From the NCBI RefSeq assembly GCF_932526225.1, contig NC_064047.1, positions 14,080,121 to 14,142,120 on the forward strand: a stretch of 62,000 nt of DNA, in the 5' to 3' direction. Position numbers and translations under genes: made by a program. The DNA is from Nematostella vectensis. Its lineage: Eukaryota > Cnidaria > Anthozoa > Actiniaria > Edwardsiidae. This document shows, in pieces, positions 22,901 to 35,082 of this stretch. The notes under the pieces are model-generated. The model was not told the DNA's origin. It saw nothing but the letters and a program-made list of their open reading frames with translations, and made no database searches. Numbering within the stretch: the stretch's first letter is position 1; the number at the start of each line of letters is the position of its first letter.

Positions 22901-25900
22901 GCTATGTGTGTATACCGGGTAGACAGATTTCGGTGTGTACCAAGGGTGCAAAGCTATGGGGTGTATACAGGGTAGACAGATTTGGGTGTGTACCAAGGGT
23001 GCAAAGCTATGGGGTGTATAAAGGTAGACAAATTTGGGTGTGTACCAAGGGTGCAAATCTATGGGATGTATACAGGGTAGACAGATTTGGGTGTGTACCA
23101 AGGGTGCAAAGCTATGGGGTGTATACTGAGTAAACAGATTTGGGTGTGTACCAAGGGTGCAAAGCTATGGGGTGTATACAAGGTAGACAAATTTGGGTGT
23201 GTACCAAGGGTGCAAAGCTATGGGGTGTATACAGGGTAGACAGATTTGGGTGTGTACCAAGGGTGCAAAGCTATGGGGTGTATACTGGGTAGACAGATTT
23301 GGGTGTGTACCAAGGGTGCAAAGCTATGTGTGTATACTTGGTAGACAGATTTGGGTGTGTACAAAGGGTGCAAAACTATGGGGTGTATACAGGGTAAACA
23401 GATTTGGGTGTGTACCAAGGGTGCAAAGCTATGGGGTGTATACAGAGTAGACAGATTTGGGTGTGTACCAAGGGTGCAAAGCTATGGGGTGTATACATGA
23501 TAGACAGATTTGGGTGTGTACCAAGGGTGCAAAGCTATGGGATGTATACAGGGTAGACAGATTTGGGTGTGTACCAAGGTTGCAAAGCAATGGGGTGTAT
23601 ACATGATGGACAGATTTGGGTGTGTACCAAGGGTGCAAAGCTATGGGGTGTATACAGGGTAGACAGATTTGGGTGTGTAACAAGGGTGCAAAGCTATGTG
23701 TGTATACCGGGTAGACATATTTCGGTGTGTACCAAGGGTGAAAAGCTATGGGGTGTATACAGGGTACACAGATTTGGGTGTGTACCAAGGGTGCAAAGCT
23801 ATGGGGTGTATACAGTATAGACAGATTTGGGTGTGTACCAAGTGTGCAAAGCTATGGGGTGTATACTGGGTAGACAGATTTGGGTATGTACCAAGGGTGC
23901 AAAGCTATGGGGTGTATACTGGGTAAACAGATTTGGGTGTGTACCAAGGGTGCAAAGCTATGGGGTGTATACAGGGTACACAGATTTGGGTGTGTACCAA
24001 GGGTGCAAAGCTATGGGGTGTATACAGGGTAGACAGATTTGGGTGTGTACCAAGGGTGCAAAGCTATGGGGTGTATACTGGGTAGACAGATTTGGGTGTG
24101 TACCAAGGGTGCAAAGCTATGGGGTGTATACAGGGTAGACAGATTTGGGTGTGTACCAAGGGTGCAAAGATATGGGCTGTATACAGGGTAGACAGATTTG
24201 GGTGTGTACCAAGGGTGCAAATCTATGGGGTGTATACTGGGTAGACAGATTTGGGTGTGTACCAAGGGTGCAAAGCTATGGGGTGTATACTGGGTAGACA
24301 GATTTGGGTGTGTACCAAGGGTGCAAAGCTATGGGGTGTATACAGGGTAGACAGATTTGGGTGTGTACCAAGGGTGCAAAGCTATGGGGTGTATACAGGG
24401 TAGACAGATTTGGGTGTGTACCAAGGGTGCAAAGCTATGGGGTGTATACTGGGTAGACAGATTTGGGTGTGTACCAAGGGTGCAAAGCTATGGGGTGTAT
24501 ACAGGGTAGACAGATTTGGGTGTGTACCAAGGGTGCAAAGCTATGGGGTGTATACTGGGTAGACAGATTTATGTGTGTACCAAGGGTGCAAAGCTATGGG
24601 GTGTATACATGATAGATAGATTTGGGTGTGTACCAAGGGTGCAAAGCTATGGGGTGTATACAGGGTAGACAGATTTGGGTGTGTACCAAGGTTGCAAAGC
24701 AATGGGGTGTATACATGATGGACAGATTTGGGTGTGTACCAAGGGTGCAAAGCTATGGGGTGTATACAGGGTAGACAGATTTGGGTGTGTAACAAGGGTG
24801 CAAAGCTATGTGTGTATACCGGGTAGACAGATTTCGGTGTGTACCAAGGGTGCAAAGCTATGGGGTGTATACAGGGTACACAGATTTGGGTGTGTACCAA
24901 GGGTGCAAAGCTATGGGGTGTATACAGTATAGACAGATTTGGGTGTGTACCAAGTGTGCAAAGCTATGGGGTGTATACTGGGTAGACAGATTTGGGTATG
25001 TACCAAGGGTGCAAAGCTATGGGGTGTATACTGAGTAAACAGATTTGGGTGTGTACCAAGGGTGCAAAGCTATGGGGTGTATACAAGGTAGACAAATTTG
25101 GGTGTGTACCAAGGGTGCAAAGCTATGGGGTGTATACAGGGTAGACAGATTTGGGTGTGTACCAAGGGTGCAAAGCTATGGGGTGTATACTGGGTAGACA
25201 GATTTGGGTGTGTACCAAGGGTGCAAAGCTATGGGGTGTATACAGGGTAGACAGATTTGGGTGTGTACCAAGGGTGCAAAGATATGGGCTGTATACAGGG
25301 TAGACAGATTTGGGTGTGTACCAAGGGTGCAAAGCTATGGGGTGTATACTGGGTAGACAGATTTGGGTGTGTACCAAGGGTGCAAAGCTAGGTGTGTATA
25401 CTTGGTAGACAGATTTGGGTGTGTACCAAGGGTGCAAAACTATGGGGTGTATACAGGGTAAACAGATTTGGGTGTGTACCAAGGGTGCAAAGCTATGGGG
25501 TGTATACAGAGTAGACAGATTTGGGTGTGTACCAAGGGTGCAAAGCTATGGGGTGTATACATGATAGACAGATTTGGGTGTGTACCAAGGGTGCAAAGCT
25601 ATGGGATGTATACAGGGTAGACAGATTTGGGTGTGTACCAAGGTTGCAAAGCAATGGGGTGTATACATGATGGACAGATTTGGGTGTGTACCAAGGGTGC
25701 AAAGCTATGGGGTGTATACAGGGTAGACAGATTTGGGTGTGTAACAAGGGTGCAAAGCTATGTGTGTATACCGGGTAGACATATTTCGGTGTGTACCAAG
25801 GGTGCAAAGCTATGGGGTGTATACAGGGTACACAGATTTGGGTGTGTACCAAGGGTGCAAAGCTATGGGGTGTATACAGTATAGACAGATTTGGGTGTGT

Positions 25901-28900
25901 ACCAAGTGTGCAAAGCTATGGGGTGTATACTGGGTAGACAGATTTGGGTATGTACCAAGGGTGCAAAGCTATGGGGTGTATACTGGGTAAACAGATTTGG
26001 GTGTGTACCAAGGGTGCAAAGCTATGGGGTGTATACAGGGTACACAGATTTGGGTGTGTACCAAGGGTGCAAAGCTATGGGGTGTATACAGGGTAGACAG
26101 ATTTGGGTGTGTACCAAGGGTGCAAAGCTATGGGGTGTATACTGGGTAGACAGATTTGGGTGTGTACCAAGGGTGCAAAGCTATGGGGTGTATACAGGGT
26201 AGACAGATTTGGGTGTGTACCAAGGGTGCAAAGATATGGGCTGTATACAGGGTAGACAGATTTGGGTGTGTACCAAGGGTGCAAAGCTATGGGGTGTATA
26301 CTGGGTAGACAGATTTGGGTGTGTACCAAGGGTGCAAAGCTATGGGGTGTATACTGGGTAGACAGATTTGGGTGTGTACCAAGGGTGCAAAGCTATGGGG
26401 TGTATACAGGGTAGACAGATTTGGGTGTGTACCAAGGGTGCAAAGCTATGGGGTGTATACAGGGTAGACAGATTTGGGTGTGTACCAAGGGTGCAAAGCT
26501 ATGGGGTGTATACTGGGTAGACAGATTTGGGTGTGTACCAAGTGTGCAAAGCTATGGGGTGTATACTGGGTAGACAGATTTGGGTATGTACCAAGGGTGC
26601 AAAGCTATGGGGTGTATACTGGGTAAACAGATTTGGGTGTGTACCAAGGGTGCAAAGCTATGGGGTGTATACAGGGTACACAGATTTGGGTGTGTACCAA
26701 GGGTGCAAAGCTATGGGGTGTATACAGGGTAGACAGATTTGGGTGTGTACCAAGGGTGCAAAGCTATGGGGTGTATACTGGGTAGACAGATTTGGGTGTG
26801 TACCAAGGGTGCAAAGCTATGGGGTGTATACAGGGTAGACAGATTTGGGTGTGTACCAAGGGTGCAAAGATATGGGCTGTATACAGGGTAGACAGATTTG
26901 GGTGTGTACCAAGGGTGCAAAGCTATGGGGTGTATACTGGGTAGACAGATTTGGGTGTGTACCAAGGGTGCAAAGCTATGGGGTGTATACTGGGTAGACA
27001 GATTTGGGTGTGTACCAAGGGTGCAAAGCTATGGGGTGTATACAGGGTAGACAGATTTGGGTGTGTACCAAGGGGGCAAAGCTATGGGGTGTATACAGGG
27101 TAGACAGATTTGGGTGTGTACCAAGGGTGCAAAGCTATGGGGTGTATACTGGGTAGACAGATTTGGGTGTGTACCAAGGGTGCAAAGCTATGGGGTGTAT
27201 ACAGAGTAGACAGATTTGGGTGTGTACCAAGGGTGCAAAGCTATGGGGTGTATACATGATAGACAGATTTGGGTGTGTACCAAGGGTGCAAAGCTATGGG
27301 GTGTATACAGGGTAGACAGATTTGGGTGTGTACCAAGGTTGCAAAGCAATGGGGTGTATACATGATGGACAGATTTGGGTGTGTACCAAGGGTGCAAAGC
27401 TATGGGGTGTATACAGGGTAGACAGATTTGGGTGTGTAACAAGGGTGCAAAGCTATGTGTGTATACCGGGTAGACAGATTTCGGTGTGTACCAAGGGTGC
27501 AAAGCTATGGGGTGTATACAGGGTACACAGATTTGGGTGTGTACCAAGGGTGCAAAGCTATGGGGTGTATACAGTATAGACAGATTTGGGTGTGTACCAA
27601 GTGTGCAAAGCTATGGGGTGTATACTGGGTAGACAGATTTGGGTATGTACCAAGGGTGCAAAGCTATGGGGTGTATACTGAGTAAACAGATTTGGGTGTG
27701 TACCAAGGGTGCAAAGCTATGGGGTGTATACAAGGTAGACAAATTTCGGTGTGTACCAAGGGTGCAAAGCTATGGGGTGTATACAGGGTAGACAGATTTG
27801 GGTGTGTACCAAGGGTGCAAAGCTATGGGGTGTATACTGGGTAGACAGATTTGGGTGTGTACCAAGGGTGCAAAGCTATGGGGTGTATACAGGGTAGACA
27901 GATTTGGGTGTGTACCAAGGGTGCAAAGATATGGGCTGTATACAGGGTAGACAGATTTGGGTGTGTACCAAGGGTGCAAAGCTATGGGGTGTATACTGGG
28001 TAGACAGATTTGGGTGTGTACCAAGGGTGCAAAGCTAGGTGTGTATACTTGGTAGACAGATTTGGGTGTGTACCAAGGGTGCAAAACTATGGGGTGTATA
28101 CAGGGTAAACAGATTTGGGTGTGTACCAAGGGTGCAAAGCTATGGGGTGTATACAGAGTAGACAGATTTGGGTGTGTACCAAGGGTGCAAAGCTATGGGG
28201 TGTATACATGATAGACAGATTTGGGTGTGTACCAAGGGTGCAAAGCTATGGGATGTATACAGGGTAGACAGATTTGGGTGTGTACCAAGGTTGCAAAGCA
28301 ATGGGGTGTATACATGATGGACAGATTTGGGTGTGTACCAAGGGTGCAAAGCTATGGGGTGTATACAGGGTAGACAGATTTGGGTGTGTAACAAGGGTGC
28401 AAAGCTATGTGTGTATACCGGGTAGACATATTTCGGTGTGTACCAAGGGTGCAAAGCTATGGGGTGTATACAGGGTACACAGATTTGGGTGTGTACCAAG
28501 GGTGCAAAGCTATGGGGTGTATACAGTATAGACAGATTTGGGTGTGTACCAAGTGTGCAAAGCTATGGGGTGTATACTGGGTAGACAGATTTGGGTATGT
28601 ACCAAGGGTGCAAAGCTATGGGGTGTATACTGGGTAAACAGATTTGGGTGTGTACCAAGGGTGCAAAGCTATGGGGTGTATACAGGGTTCACAGATTTGG
28701 GTGTGTACCAAGGGTGCAAAGCTATGGGGTGTATACAGGGTAGACAGATTTGGGTGTGTACCAAGGGTGCAAAGCTATGGGGTGTATACTGGGTAGACAG
28801 ATTTGGGTGTGTACCAAGGGTGCAAAGCTATGGGGTGTATACAGGGTAGACAGATTTGGGTGTGTACCAAGGGTGCAAAGATATGGGCTGTATACAGGGT

Positions 28901-29828
28901 AGACAGATTTGGGTGTGTACCAAGGGTGCAAAGCTATGGGGTGTATACTGGGTAGACAGATTTGGGTGTGTACCAAGGGTGCAAAGCTATGGGGTGTATA
29001 CTGGGTAGACAGATTTGGGTGTGTACCAAGGGTGCAAAGCTATGGGGTGTATACAGGGTAGACAGATTTGGGTGTGTACCAAGGGTGCAAAGCTATGGGG
29101 TGTATACAGGGTAGACAGATTTGGGTGTGTACCAAGGGTGCAAAGCTATGGGGTGTATACTGGGTAGACAGATTTGGGTGTGTACCAAGGGTGCAAAGCT
29201 ATGGGGTGTATACAGGGTAGACAGATTTGGGTGTGTACCAAGGGTGCAAAGCTATGGGGTGTATACTGGGTAGACAGATTTATGTGTGTACCAAGGGTGC
29301 AAAGCTATGGGGTGTATACTGGGTAGACAGATTTGGGTGTGTACCAAGGGTGCAAAGTTATGGGGTGTATACAGGGTAGACAGATTTGGGTGTGTACCAA
29401 GGGTGCAAAGCTATGGTGTGTATACAGGGTAGACAGATTTGGGTGTGTACCAAGGGTGCAAAGCTATAAGGTGTATACAGGGTAGACAGATTTGGGTGTG
29501 TACCAAGGGTGCAAAGCTATGGGGTGTATACTGGGTAGACAGATTTATGTGTGTACCAAGGGTGCAAAGCTATGGGGTGTATACTGGGTAGACAGATTTG
29601 GGTGTGTACCAAGGGTGCAAAGTTATGGGGTGTATACAGGGTAGACAGATTTGGGTGTGTACCAAGGGTGCAAAGCTATGGTGTGTATACAGGGTAGACA
29701 GATTTGGGTGTGTACCAAGGGTGCAAAGCTATAGGGTGTATACAGATTAGACAGATTTGGGTGTGTACCAAGGGTGCAAAGCTATGGGGTGTATACAGAG
29801 TACACAGATTTGGGTGTTGGCAAAGGGT

Positions 29829-30271
29829 GCAAAGTTGTGGATGTCTACAAGGTACATATTGTCGGGTTTATGAAGGGTGTAAAGCTGGGTGGTGTACACC
29901 TATTTCAAATAAGGTTGCACTAGGAGAATCTGTGTATTGTAACCCACAGTGCTTCCTGGGTATCAAGTAAATATGCAAAGAAACATAAATAAAATGAAAA
30001 TTGAGGTTTCAAAAGCTGTAGAATTCTTGTTTACTTTATCATGAAAACTCACATGGCGTTCAGATACAATATTCAGTCATCTATGCGTTTCCCATGAACC
30101 ACCGCAGGTTACCACACATTTGAAATAGGTGTATAGAGGGTACACATCGTGGGGTCGGCGTGAAGGGTGCATAACTGGGTGGAGTATGCAGGGTACACAG
30201 ATTAGGGTGTGGGCACATGGTGTATACAAGGGGTACATAGCACATGTGACACAAATGACCCCTGTAGTTAC
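29829..30271. other. RPL24 intron with decayed array edge
   Basis: Contains strongly diverged copies of the 53-bp unit at 29,829-29,905 and again at 30,125-30,240 (GGTGTATAGAGGGTACACA, GAAGGGTGCATAACTGGG). The array therefore once extended almost to the RPL24 exon and its edge is older than its centre. Confidence 0.6.
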
Positions 30272-30314
30272 CTTCTTAGTAGCTGCCTTTGCTCTCAGCT
30301 TCTCTTTAGCTGCC
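30272..30314 (-). CDS. RPL24: Ribosomal protein L24 (eL24), internal exon
   Basis: A 43-nt minus-strand exon between acceptor TTGCTTACAG and donor AAGAAG/GTAACT. It encodes (R)AAKEKLRAKAATKK, matching the eL24 stretch that follows 'REQAIR' in animals. It completes the arginine split across the junction with the exon at 35083-35330 (AG + G), so these two exons splice in frame. Its downstream intron is the 18.7-kb one filled by the 53-bp array. Confidence 0.8.
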
Positions 30315-30662
30315 CTGTAAGCAATAACAAGCAGAATCAGCAATATAATAAAAGCATACACAATCAAATAAACAACCTAAAACCTACATTTCTCAGTTGG
30401 ATTAAATTTTATCATAGACTTGTCTCAACCAGTATGAATAAGACATCACAGAAATGCTGGGTCTCCAAACAAACACAAAGATAGACAATCAGTGTAGAGT
30501 AGATAGTTTTGCCCCAAAAGCATTAACTTGAGATACTGAAATAAGATACTATGTAGCTAGACACCGCATGGCTCCGTACACAATCACGATACAACACAAG
30601 CATGTTCCCAATTATTGCTCCTAAAATAGCCTGATCAAGGTATGTTTTTGCTTATTCCTTTG
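30315..30662. other. RPL24 intron left of the retrotransposon
   Basis: Unique AT-rich intron sequence ending in CTTTG, the left target-site duplication of the LTR retrotransposon. Nothing else recognised. Confidence 0.5.
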
Positions 30663-30815
30663 TGTAATATATTCGGATGGGCTCCCTGTGTTGTACACCA
30701 TATTTGGAATGCCTCGTGGGCATGTCGGGGGCTGTTCAGAAATAAATGGAGTTCAGTTGTTGTGTTCAACGAGCTGTCTATTTCTTCGTGATGTTTTAGT
30801 CCCGAAAACATTACA
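30663..30815 (+). repeat. 5' LTR
   Basis: A 153-bp terminal repeat with TG...CA ends, short for a Ty3-type element. It contains AATAAA (about 30742-30747) as a likely polyadenylation signal. The tRNA primer-binding site begins 2 bp downstream (TGGCGACGAGAACC). Confidence 0.85.
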
Positions 30816-30847
30816 TCTGGCGACGAGAACCGGATCTGTGGAACACC

Positions 30848-33800
30848 ATGAGTGTCATCGGTCAACTAAGAGAGTTCGACCGGCAAAAAGAGTCGTTTGA
30901 AGCTTACATTGAGCGGCTTGAAAACTTCATGAAGGCGAATGGCGTGCGAAAGGAGAACGAGGTAGCTGTCTTGCTCACTGCAATAGGTCCTGAAACGTAC
31001 GGACTGTTGAGGAATCTTTTGACTCCGGAAAAACCTGACACCAAGACATATAAAGATCTTGTGGATATCTTGAGTGGCCATTTGCATCCGAAACCCTTGG
31101 TTATTGCCGAGCGATTCAATTTTCATAACCGGTTTCGTCACGACTCCGAAACAGTTGCGGACTTTGGCGCCCAACTAAAGAAGCTTTCAACTCACTGTGA
31201 GTTCGGAACTTTCCAAGATGAAGCTTTGAGAGACCGTTTTGTATGTGGTCTACGCCAGGAAGCGATTCAACGGAAACTTTTAACCGAGAAAACCTTGACG
31301 TTTGCGAAGGCTTTGGAGATCGCTCAGTCGATGGAAATGGCGGAATCGAAGTCGTCGGAATTGAAGGGCTCTGGATCGTCCGGATCGGGCTGCGTTGAAG
31401 AAGTTCATCAGCTTGGAAAAAAGCCACAGAAACACAAGAAATTCACACAGAACAAGGGAGGAAAGCCCAAAACAGCATGTCATCGTTGTGGCAGTGCTGA
31501 ACATGATGGTAAATCCTGTAAATACAAGAAGTATAAGTGTGATAATTGTGGCAAAGTGGGTCACCTAAAGAGAGTCTGTCAGTCCAAGGAGTGCAAGGAA
31601 ACCAAGTATGTTGAAGTTTCAGTGGACAATGACCAAGAAGATGAGTCATTGGGGTTCTTTTCAACTCGTGAACCCAGCAGCAAAGCAGTGACAGTAACTA
31701 TCACTGTTAACGGAAAGGAAATTCCAATGGAAGTTGATACGGGAGCTGCACGCACAGTCATCCCTGAAAAGTTGTTCAAAGAGAATTTTGGACATTTGAA
31801 ACTCAAGAATGCAAGTACCTCATTAAAGACTTATTCTGGAACAGTGTTACCTTTAATTGGTGAAACCGAAGTTCTAGTTGAGTACGAGGGTCAAAGTGCC
31901 AAGTTGCCTCTGATTGTGGCAAAAGTTGAGAGCAAACCAGCTATTCTGGGTCGTAATTGGCTCAGTGTTGTTAAGCTGAACTGGGAGCACCTTTTTAGTG
32001 TTTCTTCTTCTGATTTAGTTCATGAACTGACTGCACGGTTCAAGGGTGTTTTCGGTACGGGCCTGGGCAAAATCAAGGAGTTTCAAGCAAGAATCAATGT
32101 GCAACCTGAGGCCACGCCTAGGTTTCATAAGGCTCGCCCCGTGCCGTATGCCCTAAAGCCAGCAGTTGAAGCAGAGTTGGATCGCATGGAAAAGGAGGGG
32201 ATCGTGACAAAAGTGTCCCATAGTGAGTGGGCTGCCCCGTTAGTGGTCGTCCCTAAGGCAGATGGTGGTGTTCGTTTGTGTGGAGACTACAAAGTTACGG
32301 TGAATCCAGTTTTGGACGTCGACCAATACCCTCTGCCTAACCCTCAAGATTTGCTCAGTGCTCTGGCAGGTGGTACCAAGTTTTCTAAACTTGACCTCAA
32401 GCATGCATATCAGCAACTGCCTCTTGGTGAGGAGTCCAAGAAGTTCCTCACTGTCAACACCTGTAAAGGGCTCTATCAGTATAATCGTTTGCCTTGTGGT
32501 GTCGCAAGCGCACCTGCTGTATTTCAATCTACTATTGACACCATTCTCAAGGGCATTGATGGTGTTGTTTGCTATATCGACGATATTTTGATCACTGGAA
32601 GGAATGACCAGGAACACAAAGCAAGATTAGAGGCGGTGCTGGAAAGACTTGAGAAATACGGAATTTCTCTCAAGTTGTCGAAATGCAGTTTCCTGGAGGA
32701 CAGGGTCGGTTTTCTCGGTCATGTCATTGATGCCGAGGGTGTCCACCCTTCACCAGAGAAAGTTCGGGCTGTTCTGGATGCTCCTGCGCCAACTAATGTT
32801 ACCGAGTTGAGATCTTTTCTGGGTATGTTACAGTACTACGGAAAATTTCTCCCGAACTTGTCAACATTGCTGCACCCGTTAAACAACCTCCTGCGGGACG
32901 GGGTTGAGTGGTCATGGCTGCCAGAATGCGAGCAAGCCTTCACCTCTGCAAAAGAGCTCCTGCAATCAGCGAAAGTCCTAACTCATTATGACGTCAATCT
33001 TCCAATTAAATTGGCTTGTGATGCATCACCCTATGGCATTGGAGCCGTTATTTCACACGTTATGCCAGGAGGCGAGGAGCGCCCCATTGCTTTTGCCTCA
33101 AGAACCCTCACTGGTAGTGAAAAGAATTATGCCCAGCTAGAGAAGGAAGCCCTGTCCATTATTTACGGAGTTAAAAAGTTCCACCAGTTTTTATATGGGC
33201 GACGATTTATTCTGGAGACCGACCATAAACCACTCCTAACAATCTTAGGGCCAAAGTCGGCAATTCCCACACTAGCTGCGGCTCGTCTTCAGAGGTGGGC
33301 TTTAATTTTAGCATCCCACCAGTATGATGTCGTTTACCGTAAAGGTGTCGATCACAGCAATGCGGATGGGCTGTCCAGACTTCCTGTTGATAAGCCTAGA
33401 GTTTCAGAGGAAACTGAAATTTATCATTTCAGTTATGTGGATGACCTACCTGTAACGGCAAAGGACATGTTTATGAAAAGTAATGGAATACGGCATACAC
33501 GGGTCCCTCGCTATCATCCCGCTTCTAACGGGGAGGCGGAGAAATATGTTCAAACTCTCAAGCAGGCGTTACTTACCAGCAAGTTTGATCAGGGGAAATC
33601 GCTACAGCAACGGCTGTCAAGTTTTCTGTTTTCGTACAGGAACACGCCCCATATGGTTACTGGGCAGACACCTGCTGAGTTGTTCTTGAAGCGTAAGCCT
33701 CGCACACGTTTGGCATTGCTTCAGCCCAATCTGGCCCAGCATGTTGAGGAGCGTCAGATGAAGGAAAAGCAACAGCATGATGGTGGCCGAACAAAAACTC

Positions 33801-34219
33801 GTGAGTTTCTTCCAGGAGACATTGTTTTAGTTCGTAACTTCAGAGGAAAACACAAGTGGGATAAAGGAACAGTGATCTTGAGAATCGGTCCCCTAGCATA
33901 CCAGATACGTATTGGAGGACGAATGTGTCATGTACATGTTGATCACCTTCTAGCAGCTGGTGATGCGGAGCACACACCCCCACCAACTACAGCTACAGCT
34001 ATGACTGGGAGTGGCTTTGTTTTGCCCTCTACTCCAGTAGTGTCCTCTAAACCCATTCTTCCTGAGCCTGAGGTTACCCCTCTACCTGAAGTCTCACCTA
34101 AATCTTCAGAGACTGTTGTTCCTACATGTACAACTGAGTCACCACCTGACGTGGCATCTACACCTGTGAGGCGTTACCCAAGGCGTACCCCTAAACCTGT
34201 AGTACGTCTGGACTTGTAA
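30848..34219 (+). CDS. Gag-Pol polyprotein with in-frame integrase deletion
   Basis: 1,123 residues in one frame, starting at an ATG 32 bp past the LTR. In order: gag capsid-like region (1-180); two CCHC-type zinc knuckles (C211-C230 region and CDNCGKVGHLKRVC at 231-244); aspartic protease VDTGAA (296-301); reverse transcriptase with LDLKHAYQQL (515-524) and YIDDI (576-580); RNase H with CDASPYG (724-730) and TDHKPL (791-796). The frame then jumps from the RNase H-integrase linker (VDDLPVTAKD, 864-873) straight into the end of the integrase core (YHPASNGEAEKYV, 889-901) at about nucleotide 33,467. The zinc-binding HHCC domain and the first two catalytic aspartates are missing; only the final glutamate region and C-terminal domain remain. 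Integration would need integrase supplied in trans (inference). Confidence 0.9.
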   Translation: MSVIGQLREFDRQKESFEAYIERLENFMKANGVRKENEVAVLLTAIGPETYGLLRNLLTPEKPDTKTYKDLVDILSGHLHPKPLVIAERFNFHNRFRHDSETVADFGAQLKKLSTHCEFGTFQDEALRDRFVCGLRQEAIQRKLLTEKTLTFAKALEIAQSMEMAESKSSELKGSGSSGSGCVEEVHQLGKKPQKHKKFTQNKGGKPKTACHRCGSAEHDGKSCKYKKYKCDNCGKVGHLKRVCQSKECKETKYVEVSVDNDQEDESLGFFSTREPSSKAVTVTITVNGKEIPMEVDTGAARTVIPEKLFKENFGHLKLKNASTSLKTYSGTVLPLIGETEVLVEYEGQSAKLPLIVAKVESKPAILGRNWLSVVKLNWEHLFSVSSSDLVHELTARFKGVFGTGLGKIKEFQARINVQPEATPRFHKARPVPYALKPAVEAELDRMEKEGIVTKVSHSEWAAPLVVVPKADGGVRLCGDYKVTVNPVLDVDQYPLPNPQDLLSALAGGTKFSKLDLKHAYQQLPLGEESKKFLTVNTCKGLYQYNRLPCGVASAPAVFQSTIDTILKGIDGVVCYIDDILITGRNDQEHKARLEAVLERLEKYGISLKLSKCSFLEDRVGFLGHVIDAEGVHPSPEKVRAVLDAPAPTNVTELRSFLGMLQYYGKFLPNLSTLLHPLNNLLRDGVEWSWLPECEQAFTSAKELLQSAKVLTHYDVNLPIKLACDASPYGIGAVISHVMPGGEERPIAFASRTLTGSEKNYAQLEKEALSIIYGVKKFHQFLYGRRFILETDHKPLLTILGPKSAIPTLAAARLQRWALILASHQYDVVYRKGVDHSNADGLSRLPVDKPRVSEETEIYHFSYVDDLPVTAKDMFMKSNGIRHTRVPRYHPASNGEAEKYVQTLKQALLTSKFDQGKSLQQRLSSFLFSYRNTPHMVTGQTPAELFLKRKPRTRLALLQPNLAQHVEERQMKEKQQHDGGRTKTREFLPGDIVLVRNFRGKHKWDKGTVILRIGPLAYQIRIGGRMCHVHVDHLLAAGDAEHTPPPTTATAMTGSGFVLPSTPVVSSKPILPEPEVTPLPEVSPKSSETVVPTCTTESPPDVASTPVRRYPRRTPKPVVRLDL

Positions 34220-34301
34220 AGAGACTATTAGATGTATTTAGCTCTCTAGTCATTGACATTGTTTACATGTTTGTAGCTAGTTCATTCCAGGAACGGGGAG
34301 A

Positions 34302-34454
34302 TGTAATATATTCGGATGGGCTCCCTGTGTTGTACACCATATTTGGAATGCCTCGTGGGCATGTCGGGGGTTGTTCAGAAATAAATGGAGTTCAGTTGTT
34401 GTGTTCAACGAGCTGTCTATTTCTTCGTGATGTTTTAGTCCCGAAAACATTACA
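34302..34454 (+). repeat. 3' LTR
   Basis: Matches the 5' LTR over 153 bp with one visible C/T difference (CGGGGGCTG against CGGGGGTTG). It is preceded by a polypurine tract and followed by the CTTTG target duplication. Confidence 0.85.
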
Positions 34455-35082
34455 CTTTGCATCTTTGTTTTATGTGTTTAATAAAGTGCTAGAAAAAGCG
34501 TGCATGTCATCAGAACGGAGATATCCCTTACAATCGAAATCCAAAAGAAAACAGTAGAATTGGCCTAGCTGTGAACGTGTGCTATTCGAACTATTTCTGG
34601 TCTATATTTACAAAGAACACTGTCCAAAAGCATGACCTTAGCCCATAATGCATTGCATTCTTTAAAACATGACAAAATGCACACACTTTGGAATTTAAAC
34701 ATTGAGTGAAATATTTGTATCGACAGAGTAGAGCATTATTGAAGCTTAAAAGCTTTTTTTTAATTTTTTTCCTGGAAGAAATTCAATTTTAACTTTAAAG
34801 ACTGTTTTCCTGTTTTCTTATTGAGCTGATTACAGCATTAATTAGAGTTTAACATATTTCTAAAGCTATACCTTTAAATTGCTATATAAAAGAAAAAAAA
34901 TTGTTTGGTACACAAGTTTTGCCTATTGTTTTCCTGAGGTTCTATTGAATTTGTGTTATTAATATCAGTATCAGCTATACATCTTCCATCTTCCATTTAT
35001 AAGATGTGATAAGAACACATAGTAAGTTAAGTTCACAGCAAAATATGCCTTAAACATGGGTAAACATGGTTAACCTAGTCAC
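34455..35082. other. RPL24 intron right of the retrotransposon
   Basis: AT-rich intron sequence beginning with the right CTTTG duplication and ending at the RPL24 donor (CAG/GTGACT read on the minus strand). Nothing else recognised. Confidence 0.5.

Larger units (their letters stand above)
12091..29828. repeat. Giant 53-bp tandem array (~330 copies) in RPL24 intron
   Basis: About 17.7 kb of a 53-bp unit, GGGTGTGTACCAAGGGTGCA then AAGCTATGGGGTGTATACAG and GGTAGACAGATTT. Recurrent variants (GGTACACAG, ATGATGGACAG, AGCTATGTGTGTATACC, TGGTAGACAG) occur in a fixed order. They mark higher-order blocks that recur, for example 20,576-21,040 and 22,637-23,101, or 24,541-25,852 and 27,188-28,499. All short frames in it (GVYQGCKAMGC..., VHTQICLPCIHP...) are frame-cycling products of the unit. 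The array lies wholly within the last RPL24 intron. Confidence 0.95.
30663..34454 (+). mobile_element. Ty3-type LTR retrotransposon, integrase-deleted
   Basis: Bounded by 153-bp direct repeats (30663-30815 and 34302-34454) that start TGTAATATATTCGG and end AACATTACA. They differ at one visible base. CTTTG target-site duplications flank it (30658-30662, 34455-34459). After the left LTR comes a TGGCGACGAGAACCGG primer-binding site. Before the right LTR is a purine tract (GGAACGGGGAGA). One gag-pol frame fills the interior. It lies antisense inside an RPL24 intron. The near-identical LTRs imply a recent insertion even though most of the integrase is missing. Confidence 0.9.

Noticed and set aside
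12091-29828. CRISPR-like or protein-coding interpretation of the 53-bp array
   Set aside because: Units are contiguous with no unique spacers, so it is not CRISPR. The many short frames on both strands are the same unit read in cycling phases, without start context, domain or splice sites.
32240-32617. Minus-strand frame inside the retrotransposon
   Set aside because: It is antisense to the reverse transcriptase, whose motifs on the plus strand are clear.
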